From CAYWKU01 sp964459325 (GTDB taxonomy: Bacteria > RBG-13-61-14 > CAYWKU01): a stretch of DNA of 64,000 nucleotides. The stretch covers positions 1 to 64,000 of the forward strand of contig CAYWKU010000017.1 in assembly GCA_964459325.1 (NCBI GenBank), given 5' to 3'. Position numbers and translations under genes: made by a program. The notes under the pieces were generated by a model that did no database searches, was not told the origin of the DNA, and saw only the letters and a program-made list of their open reading frames with translations. Position 1 is the first letter of the stretch. Every line of letters starts with the position of its first letter. Positions 42,545 to 50,738 of the stretch are shown here, piece by piece.

Positions 42545-43408
42545 ATGCCCGAACTTATCCAAGCCGCGCCTTACATTTACCGGTTAAAAATGCCCCCTTT
42601 CGGCCCCCCCTCGTGGGAAGTCAGCAACGTATATTTCGCGGGAAATAAGGAAATTTTCCTGATAGACGCAGGATACCCCACTCCTCAATCAATAGAATGC
42701 ATACTCGATGCCTGGAAGGAGTTGGGCTCGCCGAAAATAAAGGCGGTGCTGGTTACACACGCCCACCTCGACCACATGGGCGGACTTAGCGCCATCGAAG
42801 ATAAAACGGGGGCTCCCGTATGGACTCACAAGCTGGAGGCGGAATTCTTCGGCGAAATGTTCCCGCAGGAGCGGGTGGATAAAACCCTCGAGGAAGGTGA
42901 AAAATTACAGGCCGATGAGGTTAAACTGCACGTGTTGCACCTGCCGGGCCATACCGAGGGCCACCTGGCTTTTCTCGAAGAAAGCGCCCGCACCCTTTTC
43001 ACCGGCGACCTGGTGCTGGGGCACGGTTACGCCATTATCGTGCCGCCAAGAGGGGACATGGTGAAGTACATGGACAGCCTGCGCAGGATGGAAAAGTTGG
43101 GAGTAGGGAAAATACTCCCCGGCCACGGCCCCGTTGTCGAAGACGGCGCCGGAAAAATCGAGGAGTACATAACTCACCGCATACTCAGGGAAATCCAGAT
43201 ACTTCGCCAACTGGAAGGCGGTGAAAAGTCCATACCGGATATGGCTGAGGAAATTTATTCGGACATGGCGCCGGTGCTGAGGCAGGCCGGGAGGTTGCAG
43301 GTGTTGGCGCATCTGATAAAGATGGAAGATGAAGGCTCGGTAAAGCACGTTTCGGGCGACGGCCCGGAAGCCGTCTACCGGAACCTCGTGGGCAAGCTTC
43401 CCTTTTGA
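42545..43408 (+). CDS. MBL-fold metallo-hydrolase
   Basis: 287 residues. The metallo-beta-lactamase motif is THAHLDHMGG with His72, His74, Asp76 and His77; further ligands are in LPGHTEGHL and FTGDLVLGHG, and GHGPVVEDG near residue 197. A C-terminal winged-helix-like tail (about 220-287) resembles LACTB2-type enzymes, which are endoribonucleases or thioester hydrolases. It starts six bases after the sulfatase-fold gene and may be cotranscribed with it. Confidence 0.85.
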   Translation: MPELIQAAPYIYRLKMPPFGPPSWEVSNVYFAGNKEIFLIDAGYPTPQSIECILDAWKELGSPKIKAVLVTHAHLDHMGGLSAIEDKTGAPVWTHKLEAEFFGEMFPQERVDKTLEEGEKLQADEVKLHVLHLPGHTEGHLAFLEESARTLFTGDLVLGHGYAIIVPPRGDMVKYMDSLRRMEKLGVGKILPGHGPVVEDGAGKIEEYITHRILREIQILRQLEGGEKSIPDMAEEIYSDMAPVLRQAGRLQVLAHLIKMEDEGSVKHVSGDGPEAVYRNLVGKLPF

Positions 43409-43448
43409 CTCATTCAGGATACCGTTATAAATTACTTAGCGAGGGTAG

Positions 43449-43477
43449 CCCGGCTTAAAGCGAGAGCGTAAGCCGGG
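43449..43477. repeat. Family C inverted repeat
   Basis: Arms CCCGGCTTA (43449-43457) and TAAGCCGGG (43469-43477) around AAGCGAGAGCG. Related in sequence to 22506-22546 and 43548-43575. Confidence 0.65.
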
Positions 43478-43547
43478 TGCCGAAGGCATGGGAGACCGTG
43501 TTCGTGGTATCTGAAGGTGTACATATGTTCTCCTGTTGCTCACGTAA

Positions 43548-43575
43548 CACAGCTTACACTTCATTTTAAGCTGTG
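43548..43575. repeat. Family C inverted repeat (variant arms)
   Basis: Arms CACAGCTTA (43548-43556) and TAAGCTGTG (43567-43575) around CACTTCATTT. Same layout as 43449-43477 with compensating arm changes (CCGG to ACAG paired with CTGT), which suggests the hairpin itself is conserved. Confidence 0.6.
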
Positions 43576-43600
43576 CTACCCGTTAATGTTTCCCGCGACG

Positions 43601-43624
43601 GACAAGGGGCTTAAGCCCCTTGCC
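43601..43624. repeat. Palindromic repeat family A, copy 5
   Basis: GACAAGGGGCTT followed by AAGCCCCTTGCC, two mismatches at the end of the second arm. It lies 26 bases before the purM start codon, in the leader. Confidence 0.75.
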
Positions 43625-43649
43625 TCCCGGTCGCAAAAGGGTGTTGAAA

Positions 43650-44702
43650 ATGGCTTCAAACGACAAATACAAACAGGCGGGCGTGGACATAGACCTGGCG
43701 GAAAGCCTGGTAAAGCGTATAAAGCCGATGGCCCGCTCCACTCACCGAAAGGGCGTCATGGGCAAAATCGGCGGCTTCGGGGCGCTTTTCTCACCGAAAC
43801 TGGCCGGTTACACCGACCCCGTCCTCGTCAGCGGCACCGACGGCGTGGGCACCAAGCTGAAAGTCGCCTGGATGACGAACAAGCACGACACGGTGGGAAT
43901 CGACCTGGTGGCCATGTGCGTCAACGACATAGTGACCTCCGGCGCGGAGCCGCTGTTTTTCCTGGATTACTTCGCCACCGGCAAGCTCGACCCCGACGTG
44001 GGCGCCGCCGTCATAAAAGGCATCGCCGAAGGGTGCAGGCAGGCCGGCTGCGCATTGATAGGCGGAGAAACCGCCGAAATGCCGGGCTTTTACGGCCCCG
44101 GTGAATACGACCTGGCGGGGTTCGCGGTGGGAGCGGTCGAGCGCGGTAAAATACTGGACGGCTCAAAGATAAAACCGGGAGACACACTCATCGGGATGGC
44201 CAGCAGCGGGATACACTCCAACGGCCTCAGCCTGGCCCGGAAAATCTTCTTCGAAAGGATGAAGCTGGGGGCGGAAAATAAAATAAAGGGCCTCAGGCTG
44301 CCGGTGGGCAGGGAAATTCTGCGCCCCACCCGGATTTACGTCAAGAGCGTTCTCGACGTGGCGGCCCGGTGCAAACTGAAGGCCGCCGCTCATATAACCG
44401 GCGGCGGCATTACCGATAACCTGCCGAGGGTGCTGCCGAAAGGCCTGTCCGCGAAAGTTGACACCGGGGCATGGAATACCCCTTCCATCTTCAGAATCAT
44501 TGCCGGGCAGGGCGATGTCAGCGCGAAGGAGATGTATCGCACTTTCAACATGGGCGTGGGGATGATACTGGTGGTGGCCGGAACCGACGCGAAGAAAGCG
44601 ATTGAGCGGGTCGCGCGAGCGGGTGAAAAGCCTTATGTTATCGGCGAAGTTATTTCCAAATCCGGCGCTCCGGGGGTAATATACGACCCACCGCTTGAAT
44701 AA
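43650..44702 (+). CDS. purM: Phosphoribosylformylglycinamidine cyclo-ligase
   Basis: 350 residues from the ATG at 43650; the frame runs on to 43620 through the palindromic repeat, which is unlikely to be coding. Family segments are YKQAGVDIDLAESLVKRIKP, LVSGTDGVGTKLKVAW, CVNDIVTSGAEPLFFLDYFA, IGGETAEMPGFY and AHITGGGITDNLPRVLP. It closes the imidazole ring in purine synthesis (FGAM to AIR). No other pur genes are in the window. Confidence 0.94.
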   Translation: MASNDKYKQAGVDIDLAESLVKRIKPMARSTHRKGVMGKIGGFGALFSPKLAGYTDPVLVSGTDGVGTKLKVAWMTNKHDTVGIDLVAMCVNDIVTSGAEPLFFLDYFATGKLDPDVGAAVIKGIAEGCRQAGCALIGGETAEMPGFYGPGEYDLAGFAVGAVERGKILDGSKIKPGDTLIGMASSGIHSNGLSLARKIFFERMKLGAENKIKGLRLPVGREILRPTRIYVKSVLDVAARCKLKAAAHITGGGITDNLPRVLPKGLSAKVDTGAWNTPSIFRIIAGQGDVSAKEMYRTFNMGVGMILVVAGTDAKKAIERVARAGEKPYVIGEVISKSGAPGVIYDPPLE

Positions 44703-44729
44703 ATAGAAAAATCGAACCCGGCGGGTAAA

Positions 44730-46070
44730 ATGGCAAGAACTTCCACCATAGTTATCGTGGGCCGCCCCAACGTGGGGAAGAGCACCCTGTTCAACCGGCT
44801 TACAGGCCGCAGGCGGGCGCTCGTAGACAACCTCCCGGGCGTCACCAGGGACAGGATATACGGGCGGGGCGAATGGATGGGGCGCACCTTCGCCGTAATA
44901 GACACCGGCGGCTTCGACCCCGACAATACCGAAGGCATCTGGAAGGAAATGAAGGCCCAGGTGATGCTGGCAATCGAGGAAGCCGACGCCGTCATCTTCC
45001 TCCTTGACGGAACCGAAGGGGTCAACCCGGTGGATGAAGACATATCGGAGTACTTAAGGCGGGAGGCACAGGCGCCGGTTTTTCACGTTGTAAATAAAAT
45101 CGACAACCCGAAAAGAGAGGAGCTGGTGCATCGGTTCTGGTCGCTGGGGCCGGATAAGATATACCCGGTCAGCGCCGAGCACTCACTTGGAGTAGACGAC
45201 CTTCTTGACGACCTGATTGAAACCCTTCCGCCGGAAGAGGAACTGGAGGAGGAGCCGGAAGCGGTACCCGTGGCGGTGGTGGGAAAACCCAACGTTGGCA
45301 AAAGCACTCTCATCAACAAGCTGCTGGGCGCGGAGCGCCTTCTTACCCACGATTCACCCGGAACCACCCGCGATGCGGTGGACAGCGTGGTGAACCGGGA
45401 AGAAGGCAGGGCTTATCGATTCATTGACACGGCGGGCATCCGAAAGAAAAGCAAAGTCACCCTGCGCATCGAAAAATTCTCGATAATCAAGGCCCTCAAG
45501 GCCATAGACCGCTGCCACGTTGCCCTGTTGCTGATAGACGCTTCCGAAGGCCCTACCGAGCAGGACGCAAAGGTCGCGGGGTATACACTGGACCGAGGCA
45601 AAGCCGCCATTATACTGCTGAACAAATGGGACCTGGTCGAAAAGGACACCCGTACTTTCGACGAACTTGTGAAAAAGGTGCGGGAAAGGCTTTATCACCT
45701 GGACTATGCGCCAATTATAAGCGTTTCCGCAAAGACCGGACTGAGGCTCCACCGCCTGTTCGAGGAGATAGACAAGGTGGACTCTCAACACTCCCGCAGG
45801 GTGAGCACCGGTGAGCTGAACAAGGCGCTGGAAGCCGCCGTGGGCAGGCACAAACCCTCGGTTTCGGGGGGAAAGAGAATCAAGTTCTACTATGCCACCC
45901 AGTACGGCGTAAGGCCTCCCCGGTTTGCAATATTCACCAACCGCCCAAGCGATATTCGCGCTTCATATCAAAGGTATCTCATCAACCGGATAAGGGAAAC
46001 TTTCGGTTTCGAAGGCACGCCCATACGACTCAAGTTTCGTCCGCGCGAAAATAAGGGAAAAAACAAATAA
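44730..46070 (+). CDS. der: Ribosome biogenesis GTPase Der (EngA)
   Basis: 446 residues with the double GTPase layout found only in Der. First G domain: GRPNVGKSTLFN, DTGGF, NKID. Second: GKPNVGKSTLIN near residue 187, DTAGIRKKSKV, NKWDLV. A KH-like C-terminal domain ends the chain with basic residues (RPRENKGKNK). It assists 50S subunit maturation. It follows purM by 27 bases. Confidence 0.95.
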   Translation: MARTSTIVIVGRPNVGKSTLFNRLTGRRRALVDNLPGVTRDRIYGRGEWMGRTFAVIDTGGFDPDNTEGIWKEMKAQVMLAIEEADAVIFLLDGTEGVNPVDEDISEYLRREAQAPVFHVVNKIDNPKREELVHRFWSLGPDKIYPVSAEHSLGVDDLLDDLIETLPPEEELEEEPEAVPVAVVGKPNVGKSTLINKLLGAERLLTHDSPGTTRDAVDSVVNREEGRAYRFIDTAGIRKKSKVTLRIEKFSIIKALKAIDRCHVALLLIDASEGPTEQDAKVAGYTLDRGKAAIILLNKWDLVEKDTRTFDELVKKVRERLYHLDYAPIISVSAKTGLRLHRLFEEIDKVDSQHSRRVSTGELNKALEAAVGRHKPSVSGGKRIKFYYATQYGVRPPRFAIFTNRPSDIRASYQRYLINRIRETFGFEGTPIRLKFRPRENKGKNK

Positions 46071-46122
46071 CACCCTTCTCTCGCAGCCTTCCGGCGAAAA
46101 GGTATGTATGTAATCGTTAAAG

Positions 46123-46401
46123 TTAAAATGCCATGTTGAAGGTTTTAAATTCGCCGGCGGGCTTTTCCCATTCGACTTTTACGTCCGTCACGCGCGCCAT
46201 GGGGGGGCCTTGGCGGCACCAGTCTATGAAAGCTTTCACGCTTTCCTCCGGCCCTTCGGCGACGGCTTCCACGTCGCCGTTATGAAGGTTTCTCACCCAG
46301 CCGGTCAACCCCAGGCTGCGGGCTTCCTCCCGGGCGGTACCCCTGTAGAACACCCCCTGCACGCGGCCGCTTATGGTCAGATGCGCTCTCGCGTTCGCCA
46401 T
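46123..46401 (-). CDS. acyP: Acylphosphatase
   Basis: 92 residues. The catalytic arginine and asparagine lie in GRVQGVFYRGTAREEA and GLTGWVRNLHNGDVEAVAEG. It hydrolyses acyl phosphates such as carbamoyl phosphate or 1,3-bisphosphoglycerate. Convergent with der. Confidence 0.92.
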   Translation of the reverse strand: MANARAHLTISGRVQGVFYRGTAREEARSLGLTGWVRNLHNGDVEAVAEGPEESVKAFIDWCRQGPPMARVTDVKVEWEKPAGEFKTFNMAF

Positions 46402-46405
46402 GGTA

Positions 46406-47275
46406 TCACTGAATCCTCTGCAACTTGTTTCCCCAGCCGCCCTTGAGAACGGCGGTCTGGGAGCCTTCTCCTATGTACATCGTCCCGCTCCAGGCGGTTA
46501 CCGACTTGTTGACGCCGTTTCCGGTAATTTTCAGGACAACCCTTACCCTGTGATTGCCTGTCGGTTGATTTTTCAATCTTATGGTGGCGCCTTCCCAGAA
46601 ATAGGTGACGTTAATGACTTCCCCCTGGTCGTTTTTCTGTCTCCGCAGCTTGCTGGCGCCCTTGCCACCAACGTACTTTCCGTCATAGTAGACCAGCATG
46701 GACGCCTTTGTTGCCTCCCGGGGCACGCTCAGTAAAAGCGTGCTCGTGATGTTTATGGTCAGGTCGCCCTGAGGTAGAACCAGCCCCTCCTCAGTTCTTT
46801 CCCCCGAAGGCGGAGTTTCCGGCTCTTCTTTCGGCTCGGCCTTACGCTCGGGTTCGGTGTCCTCCTTTTTGACTTCCTTTGTTTCTTTTTCCTCCGGTTT
46901 CGGTTTCGGTTCTGGACGCGGGGTAGTTCTTCTTGGCCTCTTGTATCTTTCTACCCTCTTTTTTTCTTCTTTGCTTTCTTTCTCTTCGTCGGCTTTCTTT
47001 TCTTCCGCAGGAACCTTTACTTCCCGGGTCACAAATATCATCTTTGTAGTACTGCCCGTCAGGTCGAGAATCGGGCGCCGCGTCTCCAGCACAAACGCCG
47101 AAGCGCTTACCAGCACTGCGGCAACTACGACGCCGGGCAGAAGCAGGCGCTCTTTCTCAAACAAAAGAGCCACTACAATAATCAAGAGGACCAAAAGCCC
47201 CCAGAAGAATACGTAAAAACCCGCTGTGTTAATTAAATCTGCGTAGTTTTGGATAAATTTCAAGGCATTATCCAT
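46406..47275 (-). CDS. Membrane protein with Lys/Glu-rich linker, unknown function
   Basis: 289 residues from the ATG at 47275 (a TTG at 47314 is also possible; neither has a strong ribosome binding site). Two membrane helices near the start (TAGFYVFFWGLLVLLIIVVALLF and LLLPGVVVAAVLVSASAFVL) are followed by about 90 residues very rich in K, E and P. The final 120 residues (from EGLVLPQGDLTINITSTLLL) look like a PEGA-like or other beta-sandwich domain with YYDGKYVGGKGASKLRR. Function unknown. It ends four bases before acyP. Confidence 0.55.
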   Translation of the reverse strand: MDNALKFIQNYADLINTAGFYVFFWGLLVLLIIVVALLFEKERLLLPGVVVAAVLVSASAFVLETRRPILDLTGSTTKMIFVTREVKVPAEEKKADEEKESKEEKKRVERYKRPRRTTPRPEPKPKPEEKETKEVKKEDTEPERKAEPKEEPETPPSGERTEEGLVLPQGDLTINITSTLLLSVPREATKASMLVYYDGKYVGGKGASKLRRQKNDQGEVINVTYFWEGATIRLKNQPTGNHRVRVVLKITGNGVNKSVTAWSGTMYIGEGSQTAVLKGGWGNKLQRIQ

Positions 47276-47525
47276 GTTGGAGGCAAGTATACCAAAGCCA
47301 TGAGTAAAGTTCAACTCAAAATTAGAGACTCATAGGGCTTCGTTTCGCATTTCGAAAGTACCACGTGAAGTCGACTCATTGACGTATCCGGCGATTATCA
47401 GTAAATTATGAAGTAAAGGAACTCAATCCCGCCGGGCGACAACGGAGTTGCCCGAAGGAAAGCAGCGGCGGTTCATTCCGGGCTTTGGTAAAATCGCGAA
47501 TCGACCGAAGAGGGGGAATGTAAAG

Positions 47526-48125
47526 ATGGCGGAAGAAAACCTTAGCCGGGAGGAAAGAGACTTTCTCCTGAAAGTCGCAAAAGACTCAATCGCGCGAAAG
47601 CTGGGCGTGACCGAAACATCTCATACAAAGGAAGAAGCCGAAGGGGTCGGTCCCCGCATCAATCAAGACAGGGGCTGCTTTGTCACCCTGCACAAGCGTG
47701 GCCAGTTGCGGGGCTGCATCGGCATTTTCGAAGCACGGGGACCGTTGTGGCAGAACGTCGAAGAAATGGCCGCTCAGGCGGCTTTCAACGACCCCAGGTT
47801 CAGACCCCTTTCACGAGGTGAGTTTGACGAGATAGATATCGAGATAAGCGCGCTGACGCCCCTGAGGCAAGTAAACAGCGTGGACGAGGTCAAAGTGGGC
47901 GAACACGGCATTTACATAACCCGGGGATTAAACCGCGGGGTTCTGCTTCCTCAGGTAGCTACGGAACAGGGTTGGGACCGTGACACGTTCCTGGACCACA
48001 CGTGCATGAAAGCGGGCCTCTCGGCCGGTTGCTGGCGCCGGCCGGACACCACGATTGAAATCTTCAGCGCGGAAATTTTTGGAGAAAAGGAGAACTCCGG
48101 TTCTGAAAAGTCCGAGTCAATTTGA
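47526..48125 (+). CDS. AMMECR1-domain protein (AmmeMemoRadiSam system protein A-like)
   Basis: 199 residues from ATG at 47526 with GAGGGGGA upstream. The AMMECR1 hallmark is GQLRGCIGIFEA near residue 60, preceded by GCFVTLHKR, and the domain ends LSAGCWRRPDTTIEIFSAEIF. In the AmmeMemoRadiSam set it goes with Memo and radical SAM proteins, but neither is adjacent here. Its precise activity is unknown. Its end overlaps the holB reading frame. Confidence 0.88.
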   Translation: MAEENLSREERDFLLKVAKDSIARKLGVTETSHTKEEAEGVGPRINQDRGCFVTLHKRGQLRGCIGIFEARGPLWQNVEEMAAQAAFNDPRFRPLSRGEFDEIDIEISALTPLRQVNSVDEVKVGEHGIYITRGLNRGVLLPQVATEQGWDRDTFLDHTCMKAGLSAGCWRRPDTTIEIFSAEIFGEKENSGSEKSESI

Positions 48126-49128
48126 TGATATTATAGGGCATGATGAAGTTGTCGAGCGCCTGCGGCGCGATTTGACGGGAAACAGGCTGGCTCACGCCTA
48201 CCTTTTCGTAGGCCCGCGCGGCACGGGCAAAACGACCCTCGCCCGAATACTGGGAGCGGCCACACTTTGCCGCGCCGCCGATTTCAATGACCGGCCCTGC
48301 TCCGAATGCACGGCATGTGGAAAAATCTCCCGCCGCAATCACCCCGACTTCCACCAGCTGACTCCCGCCGAAGGAAGACGCTGGATAAGGGTTGACCAGG
48401 TCAGGGAGCTTCAGGCGGCTCTGGCGCGGAGGCCCGTAGAGTCCGAACGGCGGGTGGCCGTTGTAGATGGAGCGGATTCGATGAATGAAGCCGCTCAGAA
48501 TGCCTTTCTCAAGACCCTGGAAGAACCGCCCTCCGGAACTCTGATAGTCCTCACGGCGCCCGGGGTGCATCGCCTTCTGCCTACCATTGTAAGCAGGTGC
48601 CGCATAGAGCGGTTCGGCCCCCTGAAAACCGCCGAACTGGCGGGAATCATAAAAGAAAAAAGAAGCATCGAGCCCGGGGAAGCCGCAATGGTGGCTCAGT
48701 TGACTTCCGGCAGCGTGGGCGATGCGATGAACATGGACATGGAATTCGTTAGAAGAGCAAGGCCCGCGATTATTAACAGGATTGCCGACACAGTCACCGA
48801 TGAAAAGCCGGACCCGGAGAAAATTCTGGGAATTGCCGACCAATTGGCAAAGATGGGGGATAACTCGCTGCATATAGTCAGAACCCTTCTCGCCGACGTG
48901 GCATCGAATAAGCTGGGACGGAACATCGCCAACATCGACATGGGGGGCGCCATTGATAAGCTGTCCCGCAATTGGAGCCTGGAGCGGGTATTATCTCACT
49001 TCGAAATGACGCTTCAGGCCGAGGCAGGCCTGGCGCGGAATTTAAACCGGGCCTTTCTGTATGAAAATCTATTACTCGCTTTAACGCGAGGAGGAAAAGA
49101 TGAAAACCATAGTGGGAATACAGTTTAA
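48055..49128 (+). CDS. holB: DNA polymerase III delta' subunit
   Basis: Up to 357 residues. The clamp-loader AAA+ domain begins with FDDIIGHDEVVERLRRDL, Walker A FVGPRGTGKTT, a zinc-type cysteine set (CRAADFNDRPCSECTACG) and the sensor SRC motif PTIVSRCRIERF. The delta' subunit completes the clamp-loader ring. The TTG at 48055 gives a 71-base overlap with the AMMECR1 gene; AAAGGAGAA lies ten bases before an in-frame CTG at 48103, which could be the true start (341 residues). It overlaps ricT, a gene order common in bacteria. Confidence 0.85.
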   Translation: MKSSARKFLEKRRTPVLKSPSQFDDIIGHDEVVERLRRDLTGNRLAHAYLFVGPRGTGKTTLARILGAATLCRAADFNDRPCSECTACGKISRRNHPDFHQLTPAEGRRWIRVDQVRELQAALARRPVESERRVAVVDGADSMNEAAQNAFLKTLEEPPSGTLIVLTAPGVHRLLPTIVSRCRIERFGPLKTAELAGIIKEKRSIEPGEAAMVAQLTSGSVGDAMNMDMEFVRRARPAIINRIADTVTDEKPDPEKILGIADQLAKMGDNSLHIVRTLLADVASNKLGRNIANIDMGGAIDKLSRNWSLERVLSHFEMTLQAEAGLARNLNRAFLYENLLLALTRGGKDENHSGNTV

Positions 49129-50209
49129 AAACGCATCAAAAATTTACTACTTCGATTGCGAAGAATTAAAAGATCTGGACAAAGGTTCACAGGTAATAGT
49201 GGAAACGGAACTCGGACTTGGATTGGGGTCAGTTGTGGAACCTCCCAGGCAGGCCGACGAGAAGGAAATACCCGGTGAGCTGAAAAGGGTCATACGCCAA
49301 GTGGACGATTCGGACCTGGAGAGGCGAAAAAAGAATCGCGAAAGGGAAAAACATGCCTTCGACATGTGCTGGAAGCTCATAAATGAGAAAAAACTCCAAA
49401 TGAAACTCGTGAACGTGGAGTACTTCTACGACGCCTCCAAGGCCATTTTCTACTTCACCGCCGAGCATCGCGTTGATTTTCGGGAACTGGTGCGCGACCT
49501 GGCCCGTACCCTGCACACACGCATAGAGATGAAGCAAATAGGGGTACGCGATGAGACCAAGATGATGGGCGGCATCGGATGCTGCGGCCAGCCTGTCTGC
49601 TGCGCCACCTTCCTGCGGGAATTTCAACCGGTCAGCGTGAAGATGGCCAAGGAGCAGAACCTGGCCATGAATCCCGGCAAGATTTCGGGATTGTGCGGAA
49701 GGCTGATGTGCTGCCTTTCTTACGAATGTGACGTATACGAAGAAATGGGAAGGGACATGCCCAAAAGAGGCAAAACCATAGAAACCCCCGACGGAACCGC
49801 AAAGGTGGTTGACGTCAACGTGCTTAAAAGGGAGGTAACCGTGGCAACCGAGGAAGGCGGCATGAACACCCTGCCCATAGAAAATATAAATCCCTCTACC
49901 TCCTCGGATTCGGAAGAAGAAGAAAAGGAAGAGGTGGAAGAAGAGGAAATTTCGGAAACTACGGAAGAATTTCTTCAAACCATGGAATTTTCTCCCGATT
50001 CCGACCAAGCGTCACAAGAGCCGCAACCCGAAGAAGCGCCTTCCGAGCCGGCCCGGAAACCTCCGGCGGAGCCGATGGACTTTGACCTGCCGCAGGTCAA
50101 ACCCCTGGAAAGTGAGCAGCCGAAAGAACAGAAGAAGAAAAAGCGCTCGAGAAGACGAAACAGGCGCAGGGGAAAAAAGAAAAAAGCAAAGTCCGGCGAT
50201 GCACAATAA
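49100..50209 (+). CDS. ricT: PSP1-domain protein (RicT/YaaT homologue)
   Basis: 369 residues. The PSP1 domain covers about 1-265. Cysteine pairs in GIGCCGQPVCCATFL and GLCGRLMCCLSYECDV are those linked to iron-sulfur binding in the Bacillus RicAFT complex, which affects RNA maturation. From about 265 the chain becomes acidic (SDSEEEEKEEVEEEEI), then proline-rich, and ends in a very basic KKKKRSRRRNRRRGKKKKAK stretch, unusual for the family and suggestive of RNA contact. AGGAGGAAAAG precedes its ATG inside holB. Confidence 0.88.
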   Translation: MKTIVGIQFKNASKIYYFDCEELKDLDKGSQVIVETELGLGLGSVVEPPRQADEKEIPGELKRVIRQVDDSDLERRKKNREREKHAFDMCWKLINEKKLQMKLVNVEYFYDASKAIFYFTAEHRVDFRELVRDLARTLHTRIEMKQIGVRDETKMMGGIGCCGQPVCCATFLREFQPVSVKMAKEQNLAMNPGKISGLCGRLMCCLSYECDVYEEMGRDMPKRGKTIETPDGTAKVVDVNVLKREVTVATEEGGMNTLPIENINPSTSSDSEEEEKEEVEEEEISETTEEFLQTMEFSPDSDQASQEPQPEEAPSEPARKPPAEPMDFDLPQVKPLESEQPKEQKKKKRSRRRNRRRGKKKKAKSGDAQ

Positions 50210-50738
50210 CAAATCACTCGCGCTCGCTCGCGCTCTCAAAAAAATTGCGCCGCTCGTGACGGTGGCGTTTATATGTATATTACTTTTCTCCGGCGCATCT
50301 CCCGCCGACGAAGACTACCTGCCCCGCAAATGGGAAAAGTTTGAGCTGGACAAAACCATGAACGAGCTGAAGAACGACCTCACACTTTTCAAATGCAACG
50401 AACCGACTTCAAAAGCCACCAGGTGCACACTCGCCGGCTATCCCGGGAGGGATGATTTCGTGGTTCTGAAGTTCTACAGGAATAAACTCGCCTCCGCGGC
50501 CCGGTTCAGATACAAAACCGACTGGGAAAAAACGCTCACACAACTAAAGGAGCGACTGGGCGACCCGACCTTTTCGGCCTACCGCTCCTCCCGGGCCGTC
50601 GCATACATCTGGCAGGACAATCAAACCCATATCACCCTCACCCACCTGCTCGAGCATAACTACGTGATTTACGAAATCCGCGACGTGGCCACCGAAGCCC
50701 TTTACCGCAAGTCCGTCGCCGGTAGCTCTTCGGATTAA
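50199..50738 (+). CDS. Exported protein of unknown function
   Basis: 179 residues from ATG at 50199, overlapping the end of ricT by eleven bases. A signal peptide (about 1-35, hydrophobic core PLVTVAFICILLFSGASPA) is followed by a small mixed alpha-beta domain with FKCNEPTSKATRCTLAG and GDPTFSAYRSSRAVAYIWQD. Two cysteines could form a disulfide. The shape is that of a small periplasmic protein; I do not recognise a family. Convergent with the barrel gene, their stops touching. Confidence 0.6.
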   Translation: MHNNKSLALARALKKIAPLVTVAFICILLFSGASPADEDYLPRKWEKFELDKTMNELKNDLTLFKCNEPTSKATRCTLAGYPGRDDFVVLKFYRNKLASAARFRYKTDWEKTLTQLKERLGDPTFSAYRSSRAVAYIWQDNQTHITLTHLLEHNYVIYEIRDVATEALYRKSVAGSSSD

